From positions 1 through 5,763 of the forward strand of contig UQRR01000115.1 in the NCBI GenBank assembly GCA_900543455.1: a stretch of 5,763 bases of DNA, read 5' to 3'. Numbering within the stretch: the stretch's first letter is position 1; each line of letters opens with the position of its first letter. This document shows, in pieces, positions 1 through 4,754 of this stretch. The position numbers and the translations under genes are program-made. Below the pieces are notes generated by a model. The model was not told the origin of the DNA and ran no database searches. It saw only the letters and a list, made by a program, of their open reading frames with translations. Source of the DNA: an uncultured Dialister sp. Lineage in GTDB: Bacteria; Bacillota; Negativicutes; Veillonellales; Dialisteraceae.

Positions 1-106
1 TCCTATGAGAGCTGCAAGTCCCCCGCGGCAGATGGAACGCGAAAATGAGATGATCGTTATTTCACATCGCCTTTTTGTTTTGGGGTAACGAAAAATGAGA
101 AATGTT
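1..106. other. Intergenic or gene-edge stretch, nothing firm
   Basis: A plus frame from base 2 stays open for 28 codons to TAA at 86-88 (ending MIVISHRLFVLG), which might be the tail of a gene beginning outside the window, but it is too short to judge. Two similar strings, AACGCGAAAATGAGA (37-51) and AACGAAAAATGAGA (87-100), are the only other structure seen. Confidence 0.3.
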
Positions 107-122
107 GGTGGCGGCTTCGCCG
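107..122 (+). repeat. 16-base direct repeat, copy 1 (GC hairpin unit)
   Basis: GGTGGCGGCTTCGCCG occurs identically at 2151-2166. Here its GCGGC-TTC-GCCGC core (111-123) can fold into a five-pair hairpin. Both copies lie in intergenic DNA downstream or upstream of the same cyclase gene. Confidence 0.8.
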
Positions 123-130
123 CAAATATA

Positions 131-274
131 TATGGGGCAATGCCCGCTTGAGGCGTTAGAAGTAAGACATCAGAAGTCAGAAGTCTGATGGCTGATGTCT
201 CCTAGTCTCCCAGTCTCCCAGTCTCTTAGTCTAATCCCTAATCCCTAGTCACCAGTCACCAGTCACCAGTCTCC
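131..274. repeat. Composite repeat block downstream of the cyclase genes
   Basis: From left to right it holds GGGCAATGCCC (135-145, a small palindrome within an 18-base unit 135-152), a nine-pair inverted repeat AGACATCAG (165-173) with CTGATGTCT (192-200), AGTCTCCC octamers at about 204-227, two TAATCCC-like units, and heptamers AGTCACC at 247-253, 254-260 and 261-267 plus AGTCTCC at 268-274. The last heptamers contain the stop of the gene at 256-2043. There is no T-run after the hairpins, so a classical terminator is not evident. Confidence 0.85.
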
Positions 275-2043
275 TGCATCGCCAGAGCCTTTGCCGTTCC
301 ATTGGCATCGAAGATGGTGATGCGGTTCTTTCCGTTTTCCTTGGAGGTATAGAGCGCGTTATCGACCCTCTTGTAGAAGCTCTGCTCGAGCTCACCCTGA
401 CGGGCAATGGTGACACCGAAGCTGGCGCTGACGGGGAAATCGTCCGGGAGGACATGGGCGTGGAGAAGGTCATCCTTCATGTGGATGGAGAGCGTCTCCG
501 CTGTTTCCAGCGTGGAGCCGGGAAGGATGATGAGGAATTCATCACCGCCCCAGCGGCCCGCGTAGCCTCTGCCTGCGGTGTGCTTCTTCATGAGACCGGC
601 AAGGGCGCGGATGACGGCATCGCCGATGGAGTGGCCATAGGTATCATTGATTTCCTTGAAATGATCGAGGTCGATCATGATGGCAGAGAGCGGCATCCCG
701 ATGTCTGCATTGTTTTTGATGCATTGGGCGAGGTACTTTTCCATCGCACCGCGGTTGAAAAGACTGGAGAGGCTGTCGTGGGTCGCAGCGAATTGGAGAG
801 CGTCCTGCGTCTCTTCCAGCTCTTTCATGGCGGTGCTGATGAAGGTCGCCAGCTGCAGGAGGTGGGTCATGTGCTGCGTCAGGTGGACGGGGGTATAGGG
901 GACATCCTTTGTATGCGCCTCTGCCGCTTCGCGGAAGACGGCGACATTCCCTGTCAGATGGGCGGCGACGAGACGCTGCCCTGCGCGGTATATTTCTCCG
1001 TGGGCGTAGATGCCAAAAGAAGGGGTGACATGGTTGTAATTCGCAAGGACGTCGCCCAAATTTTTATTGAGAAACTGGTAGCGCGCAGCGCAGGAGAGAA
1101 TGTGCGCGCTTTCTCCGCCGAAAGCGTGCATATCCTCCCAGATCTTCTTCGTTTCAGAGAGCATCAGCTCCGGATCGCCGTAGGAGAGGCGCAGCTCTGT
1201 ACCGACGGTGCAGCGGATATTGAAAAGGATGCCGCCATCGAGCGTGCGTCCCTGCGGCAGGTGTGCATGGACATAGCCATCTTGCATCTGGAGCAGCGGA
1301 AAGGGGAGCGACTGCTCCTGAAAATCAGGGGTGTGGATGTAGTTATCGTAGTAGTAGACCGCAGGCTTGTGGTCGAGCTCTTTGATGACCATGGGGCCGT
1401 CCATCGCGGTCACGGTGAGGGGACGGGAGAGCGGGCGGAAGCCCAGGACATGATTGAGCATGATGGAAATATCGCCTGTATAGACGCGAAGAACCAGCCC
1501 GGAAGTTGAGATGTATTTCTTGGAAAAGACATAGGTATGGTTCGGCCAGGTCTGTGAATCCGCGAGTGCGCCCCAGACGGGAAGCGTCCCCGGCAGCTCG
1601 TGCGTCAGTACGTTCAGGAAAGGCGTAAAGTCAGAGAAACGGTCATCGCTCTGAGAGGCCAGGATCTCGATGCCGCAGAGGGGCTCAGAAATCTTAGCGA
1701 TTTCGCTCATTACTGCACATCCGACGGCCTCTTCCTTCCCTGGTTCATGGTCGAAGCAGATCGTATGGACGTATGTTTTTTCGAAGACTTCGAAGAGGAC
1801 AATGATCTTTCCGGTATGGTTCACGCCCTGTTCGATGCATACGCTGCTCGTCATCCCTGAAATCTCCGCTTCCGGAAAGGATAGAGACAGCGCATCCACC
1901 ATCTTCTGAAGTCCTTCCGCTTTTGTGTAGGAGGTGAAAATAGAAATCAGAAGAGAGCTCCCTTTCACGCCGAGGGAACGAAAGGCGCTGATGACGCCTT
2001 CGATCTCGGAAGGCTTGGAAATGGTATACGAGTACGGTTTCAT
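256..2043 (-). CDS. FIST sensor-GGDEF protein, predicted diguanylate cyclase lacking the I-site
   Basis: A 595-residue soluble protein with no signal peptide or membrane helix visible, so it should act in the cytoplasm. Residues about 28-190 fit a FIST N domain (LLISIFTSYTK, then FPEAEISGMTSS near 56-67). Residues about 205-360 fit FIST C (VTAMDGPMVIKELDHKPA at 211-228, SCAARYQFL with C318, and GIYAHGEI at 344-351). A helical linker (about 385-420) leads to a GGDEF domain. There, MIDLDHFKEIND supplies the metal ligand D458 and the nucleotide-contacting N466. The active loop is RWGGDEF (GGDEF 499-503) and YTSKENGKNRI closes the domain. Known of the families: FIST is a predicted small-ligand sensor, and GGDEF makes c-di-GMP from two GTP. 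The RxxD inhibitory site five residues before GGDEF is replaced by A492... no Arg/Asp pair is present (AGRG). The start is supported by AAAGGA seven bases upstream (2051-2056) and by alignment with the paralogue at 2297-4063. The last codons (ETGDW) and the TGA lie inside a heptamer repeat. No promoter of its own is evident. Confidence 0.93.
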   Translation of the reverse strand: MKPYSYTISKPSEIEGVISAFRSLGVKGSSLLISIFTSYTKAEGLQKMVDALSLSFPEAEISGMTSSVCIEQGVNHTGKIIVLFEVFEKTYVHTICFDHEPGKEEAVGCAVMSEIAKISEPLCGIEILASQSDDRFSDFTPFLNVLTHELPGTLPVWGALADSQTWPNHTYVFSKKYISTSGLVLRVYTGDISIMLNHVLGFRPLSRPLTVTAMDGPMVIKELDHKPAVYYYDNYIHTPDFQEQSLPFPLLQMQDGYVHAHLPQGRTLDGGILFNIRCTVGTELRLSYGDPELMLSETKKIWEDMHAFGGESAHILSCAARYQFLNKNLGDVLANYNHVTPSFGIYAHGEIYRAGQRLVAAHLTGNVAVFREAAEAHTKDVPYTPVHLTQHMTHLLQLATFISTAMKELEETQDALQFAATHDSLSSLFNRGAMEKYLAQCIKNNADIGMPLSAIMIDLDHFKEINDTYGHSIGDAVIRALAGLMKKHTAGRGYAGRWGGDEFLIILPGSTLETAETLSIHMKDDLLHAHVLPDDFPVSASFGVTIARQGELEQSFYKRVDNALYTSKENGKNRITIFDANGTAKALAMQETGDW

Positions 2044-2062
2044 AAGGAGTTCCTTTCTTTCG

Positions 2063-2149
2063 GGGAAATTGGGAAATTGGGAAATTAGGGTTCAGGGTTC
2101 AGGGTTCGGGGTTCGGGGTTCAGGGTTCAGGGTTCAGGGTTCGGGGTTG
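2063..2149. repeat. Tandem array: three GGGAAATT octamers then nine RGGGTTC heptamers
   Basis: GGGAAATT is repeated at 2063-2070, 2071-2078 and 2079-2086. AGGGTTC or GGGGTTC then fills nine contiguous heptamers from 2087 to 2149 (the last ends in G). The array begins 20 bases upstream of the ATG of the gene at 256-2043 and immediately beyond its ribosome site. On the plus strand, runs of three to four Gs separated by three to four bases fit a G-quadruplex pattern. Confidence 0.95.
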
Positions 2150-2150
2150 T

Positions 2151-2272
2151 GGTGGCGGCTTCGCCGAGATCCTTCGGCTCAGGTCGCAACTGTTCTGGCA
2201 TTCGTTATCTCACATACGATGTTTCTCGCCGCTCAGGATGACGAAACGGGGCGATGCTCGAAAGTCGTATTC
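2151..2272. repeat. Dispersed-repeat-like spacer between the cyclase genes
   Basis: This spacer starts with the second copy of the 16-base unit (2151-2166) and holds two related pieces, GATCCTTCGGCTCAGG (2168-2183) and CGCCGCTCAGGATGAC (2227-2242), which resemble common intergenic repeats of this bacterial group. GCCGA-gatcct-TCGGC can form a small hairpin. No coding frame, T-run terminator or convincing minus-strand promoter was found. Confidence 0.5.
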
Positions 2273-2273
2273 A

Positions 2274-2308
2274 AGTCACCAGTCACCAGTCCCCAGTCAC
2301 AAGTCCCG
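2274..2308. repeat. Five AGTCACC-type heptamers over the stop of the upstream cyclase
   Basis: Units AGTCACC, AGTCACC, AGTCCCC, AGTCACA and AGTCCCG run contiguously. The TGA of the gene at 2297-4063 is made by the fourth unit, so the C-terminal codons (RDL) come from the repeat. Confidence 0.9.
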
Positions 2309-4063
2309 CGTCACATCTTTCACCTGATGCTCGGCATCGAGGAGGATGATGCGGTTTCTGCCGCCCTCTTTGGCGAGGTAGAGGGCATCGTCCATGCGTT
2401 TGTAGAAGGTTTGCTCCGTCTCATCCGGCGAGGCAGTGGTGCAGCCGATGCTGGCGGTGAGGAAGGAGTGGTCGGGGAGCTGGATCGTCTGGATGGCTTG
2501 CTGCAGACGGCTCGCTACGATGCGCGCGTTCGCGAGTGTGGTGCCGGGGAGAATGATGACGAATTCGTCTCCGCCCCAGCGTCCGGCAAAGTCGGTCGGG
2601 CGTATCATGCGTTTCATGATGGCTGCGACTTCGCGGATTACTTCATCCCCTTTATTGTGACCGAAGGTATCATTGATATGCTTGAAGGTATCGAGGTCGA
2701 TCATGAGCGCGGAGAAGGCGAGCTGACGCGCACTGGCATCTTCATGGCAGTGGCAGAGCATTTTCTCGATCGAGCCACGATTGAGGAGGCCGGTGAAGCT
2801 GTCATGGCTGGCAGCGAAGGAGAGCTGCTTCTGCGTCTCAGCGAGCTCTTTCGTCGTTTCTGTGATGAAGGTCGCGAGCCGCTGGACTGTAGAGAGAGCT
2901 TCCCCAAGGACAACGGGGGTGTGATGCTTCTTCGCCGTATTCACGAGGGGCGCCTCGCCTTCGCGGAAGCAGACGGAGATGAGGGTCATATTGGTCGTCT
3001 GGGTTTTCCCCTCGATGCGGATGAGCTCGCCATTCACATAGCCGCCGGGCGCGACGCAGAAGTCGCTGTAGGCAGACAGGATCTGATTGACATCCTCTTT
3101 CAGAAAGTAACGGCGTGTGACACAGGAGATGAGGAGCATTCCTTCGGGGGCAAAGCGTTCGATATGGACAAGTGCTTCGCGGCTGGAGAGGATGACCTGG
3201 TCGGGATCGCCGTAAGCCATCTGCACCTGATCGCCGACATGGCTGATGACATTCGTCTGGAGCGCGCCGTCGCTTCGCGTGTTCAAAGGCAGAACGGAGA
3301 GCTGGACATGGTCCGCAGTTCTGACGAGCGGAAAGAGCAGCTCACTTTTTCCAAAGTCCGTGCTGTGGAGGTATTTCTGATAGAAATAGGCCGCAGGCTC
3401 GTGGTCGAGTGATCGGATGACGAGCGGGCCGTCCATCGCGGTGATGGTCAGGGTGCGTCCGAGGGGCTGCCAGCCCATGACGCTTTGCGTCATGACTTTT
3501 ACATTGCCAGAAAAGGTGATGAGAAGGATGCCGCATGACAGGATGGCATCTCTGGTGAAGACATAGATACCATCTTCCTGCAGGTAGGTATGGGCATAGC
3601 CGCCGCAGATAGGAATGTCCTTCGAGAGCTTATCGAGCGCTGCCAGGAAGGGCTCGAAATCGTAGTATTGCTGTGTCAGGAAAAGGAGCACGGCAGAGAG
3701 ATCCGCCTCTTTTTGGCAGTCGGCAAGCGCTCTTTCGCCGAGGGTCTCCATGGGCTCTTTGGAAAAGTCATAGATGGCTGTGTGTACGTCGCTCTTTTCG
3801 AAGAACTGGATGGTGACGATGGTCTGATGAAGCCGCATGCGGCCATTATCGATGCCGCCGGAGGTCGTCATGCCGGCGATCTCCGCCTCGGGGAAGGCAG
3901 CACAAAAGAGCCGGGTCATCTCGCGGATCGTTTCCGGCTTATTCCAGTGCGTATATATGGAGATCAGAATAGACTGCTTCCCCGGTACATAGGAGGCTGC
4001 AAAAAGACGGATGCAGTTTTCTATGTCACCGAGAGAGCGGAGACAATAGGACTTTTGGATCAT
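2297..4063 (-). CDS. FIST sensor-GGDEF protein, predicted diguanylate cyclase with intact I-site
   Basis: A 588-residue cytoplasmic protein, collinear with the gene at 256-2043 over its whole length. FIST N covers about 28-190 (SILISIYTHWNKPE, FPEAEIAGMTTSGG). FIST C covers about 205-350 (ITAMDGPLVIRSLDHEPA at 207-224, SCVTRRYF with C314, GGYVNGELIRI at 340-350). A linker helix at about 385-420 precedes the GGDEF domain. Catalytic residues are all visible: MIDLDTFKHIND with D456 and N464, GGDEF at 497-501, and LAKEGGRNRI near the end. RPTD (R488, D491) sits exactly five residues before GGDEF, the usual place of the c-di-GMP product-inhibition site. It is inferred to make c-di-GMP under control of a ligand bound by FIST. 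The ATG overlaps the TGA of a 57-codon frame (ATGA). A GAAAGG lies 11 bases upstream, rather far, so coupling may help initiation. The start aligns residue for residue with the paralogue (MIQKSY/MKPYSY). The final codons (RDL) and the stop lie in heptamer repeats. Confidence 0.94.
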   Translation of the reverse strand: MIQKSYCLRSLGDIENCIRLFAASYVPGKQSILISIYTHWNKPETIREMTRLFCAAFPEAEIAGMTTSGGIDNGRMRLHQTIVTIQFFEKSDVHTAIYDFSKEPMETLGERALADCQKEADLSAVLLFLTQQYYDFEPFLAALDKLSKDIPICGGYAHTYLQEDGIYVFTRDAILSCGILLITFSGNVKVMTQSVMGWQPLGRTLTITAMDGPLVIRSLDHEPAAYFYQKYLHSTDFGKSELLFPLVRTADHVQLSVLPLNTRSDGALQTNVISHVGDQVQMAYGDPDQVILSSREALVHIERFAPEGMLLISCVTRRYFLKEDVNQILSAYSDFCVAPGGYVNGELIRIEGKTQTTNMTLISVCFREGEAPLVNTAKKHHTPVVLGEALSTVQRLATFITETTKELAETQKQLSFAASHDSFTGLLNRGSIEKMLCHCHEDASARQLAFSALMIDLDTFKHINDTFGHNKGDEVIREVAAIMKRMIRPTDFAGRWGGDEFVIILPGTTLANARIVASRLQQAIQTIQLPDHSFLTASIGCTTASPDETEQTFYKRMDDALYLAKEGGRNRIILLDAEHQVKDVTRDL

Positions 4064-4233
4064 GAATCATCGAACCTTTCTAAGAGGACCTCCGCGCATT
4101 CATTGTAGAGGCTCCTAAGGAAATACTGATTGCAGGAAACAAATCCATGGTGCATGTTTTCAAAAGAGTCAGTATTTCCGATGAGGAAGCGGAAATCCGT
4201 TTCTTTCGGGTTTACGGTACGCCGCCCACCCAT
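4060..4233 (-). CDS. Small ORF of 57 codons, translationally coupled to the GGDEF gene
   Basis: Reading the minus strand from ATG at 4233 gives an uninterrupted 57-residue frame beginning MGGRRTVNPKETDFRFLIGN and ending EVLLERFDDS. Its TGA shares ATGA with the start of the FIST-GGDEF gene. A stop (TAG) directly precedes the ATG, so the frame cannot be longer. Composition is mixed and soluble, with two cysteines, two adjacent histidines and an acidic end; there is no membrane segment and I do not recognise a family. It lies within the transcript expected from the promoter at 4402-4430. Against it: no good ribosome site precedes the ATG (AATTTCACCTTTAG). An internal ATG (AACATGCACC) is a weaker alternative. 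It could be a leader peptide controlling the downstream cyclase, a small partner protein, or a chance frame; the four-base overlap is the main support. Confidence 0.4.
   Translation of the reverse strand: MGGRRTVNPKETDFRFLIGNTDSFENMHHGFVSCNQYFLRSLYNECAEVLLERFDDS
4119..4179. repeat. Perfect 11-bp inverted repeat inside the small ORF
   Basis: GGAAATACTGA (4119-4129) and TCAGTATTTCC (4169-4179) are exact reverse complements separated by 39 bases. In the minus-strand RNA they could pair into a stem about 40 nt ahead of the GAAAGG of the cyclase gene. As DNA they could be a spaced operator. They code for IGNTD and NQYFL in the small frame. Confidence 0.75.
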
Positions 4234-4395
4234 CTAAAGGTGAAATTTTTCGGGGGGGGGTAAACAGTTGTTTGTAAATATACATGCGGTCTAAAAGTGG
4301 AACTCCAGATGCGTTGGGGGGATTTCTTATAAGTCCCTGTGAGTCCTAAACGGTAGACGCCAAATTCTAAAGTCCCAGCTTATACTTTGTTTATG
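4234..4395 (-). other. Long 5' leader of the cyclase transcript, no recognised riboswitch
   Basis: This is the stretch between the expected transcript start and the 57-codon frame. It contains a possible six-pair helix (TATAAG at 4379-4384 with CTTATA at 4328-4333 on the minus strand) around 44 nt, two GGGACTT copies, three CTAAA-type repeats and a C9 run. I compared it with the remembered consensus of c-di-GMP-I and -II, purine, T-box, SAM, FMN and preQ1 elements and saw no convincing match. Its function is unknown. Confidence 0.3.
4252..4260. repeat. Nine-base G homopolymer (C9 in the minus transcript)
   Basis: An uninterrupted run of nine Gs on the plus strand lies 18 bases upstream of the 57-codon frame on the minus strand. 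Runs of this length are prone to slipped-strand changes. It is outside any supported coding frame, so length changes would act on the leader rather than on a reading frame. Confidence 0.9.
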
Positions 4396-4401
4396 TAATG
4401 C

Positions 4402-4430
4402 ATTATACCACTCCTTGTTCCGGCTGGGAA
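4402..4430 (-). promoter_or_regulatory. Extended -10 sigma-A promoter for the small ORF and FIST-GGDEF genes
   Basis: On the minus strand TTCCCA (4425-4430, four of six to TTGACA) is followed after 17 bases by a perfect TATAAT (4402-4407). The -10 is preceded by TGG, giving the TGn extension. Transcription would start near 4395, leaving about 160 nt before the 57-codon frame and about 330 nt before the cyclase ATG. It is the best promoter seen on this strand. Confidence 0.65.
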
Positions 4431-4497
4431 TAGGTCATATATAGAAATATAGAAAATAATTAAACTGGCTTGCGGTCGAAAGTATAAAGGAGAGAGC

Positions 4498-4520
4498 AGT
4501 GACTAGTGACTAGTGACTGG
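4498..4520. repeat. Heptamer tract, left arm of a 22-bp inverted repeat
   Basis: Three AGTGACT units followed by GG. Bases 4499-4520 are the exact reverse complement of 4652-4673. AAGGAG followed six bases later by GTG (4499) directly abuts the tract, but that frame closes after four codons. Confidence 0.9.
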
Positions 4521-4521
4521 A

Positions 4522-4588
4522 AGATGTTAGACATCTGAAGTCTGATGTCTAAAGTCTAATGTCTCCAAGTCTCAAGTGGGCATTGCCC
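4522..4588. repeat. Hairpin-forming block between the heptamer arms
   Basis: AGATGT-tag-ACATCT (4522-4536) and TAGACATC (4528-4535) with GATGTCTA (4544-4551) are overlapping, mutually exclusive hairpins. CTCAAGTGGGCATTGCCC (4571-4588) is the inverted copy, 17 of 18 bases, of 135-152. Confidence 0.75.
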
Positions 4589-4646
4589 TATGTATACTCC
4601 ACGGCGCTTCCTGATTAAATGTCAGTTGTTTAGAAAATGCAATACC

Positions 4647-4674
4647 AGTCCCCAGTCACTAGTCACTAGTCACC
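4647..4674. repeat. Heptamer tract, right arm of a 22-bp inverted repeat
   Basis: AGTCCCC, AGTCACT, AGTCACT and AGTCACC run in tandem. Bases 4652-4673 pair perfectly with 4499-4520 across 131 bases. The -35 of the zinc-ribbon promoter starts five bases beyond it. Confidence 0.9.
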
Positions 4675-4678
4675 CGTC

Positions 4679-4707
4679 TAGTCATCCCCTGTCCCCTGTG
4701 ATATGAT
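4679..4707 (+). promoter_or_regulatory. Extended -10 sigma-A promoter for the zinc-ribbon gene
   Basis: TAGTCA (4679-4684, four of six to TTGACA), a 17-base spacer and TATGAT (4702-4707) preceded by TGA make an extended -10 promoter. The expected transcript start is near 4714, about 40 nt ahead of ATG 4755. The -35 is formed from the degenerate edge of the AGTCACT repeat tract, so the repeat may have supplied part of the promoter. Confidence 0.6.
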
Positions 4708-4739
4708 AGAGAAAATTTTTTACTATGAAGACCCATGAT

Positions 4740-4747
4740 AAAGGAGG
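4740..4747 (+). promoter_or_regulatory. Ribosome binding site that decides the start at 4755
   Basis: AAAGGAGG is a near-perfect anti-16S match with a seven-base gap to ATG 4755. It lies downstream of the ATG at 4725, which therefore is unlikely to be the start of the zinc-ribbon gene. Confidence 0.9.
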
Positions 4748-4754
4748 ATCTCAG

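Noticed and set aside
2..88. Possible 3' end of a gene entering from the left
   Set aside because: Only 28 open codons with no recognisable motif; not enough to call.
131..274. CRISPR array or rho-independent terminator
   Set aside because: Units are 7-8 bases in direct tandem with no spacers, and the hairpins lack a following T-run.
454..1509. Long plus-strand open frame (351 codons) opposite the downstream cyclase
   Set aside because: It is antisense to a clear FIST-GGDEF gene with catalytic motifs intact; its translation shows no recognisable domain and it has no ribosome site.
1934..3412. Long plus-strand open frame (492 codons) across the cyclase gap
   Set aside because: It reads through the heptamer array as a GSGFRVQ-type repeat and then antisense to the GGDEF domain of the other cyclase; a shadow of GC-rich coding on the minus strand.
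4190..4235. T-box-like string (GGGTGGGCGGCGTACCG) on the minus strand
   Set aside because: The order and spacing do not match the AGGGTGGNACCGCG consensus and no specifier or terminator structure follows.
4460..4488. Second plus-strand promoter TTAAAC-17-TATAAA
   Set aside because: The -35 matches only three of six and the next start codon leads into repeats; the promoter at 4679-4707 is better placed.
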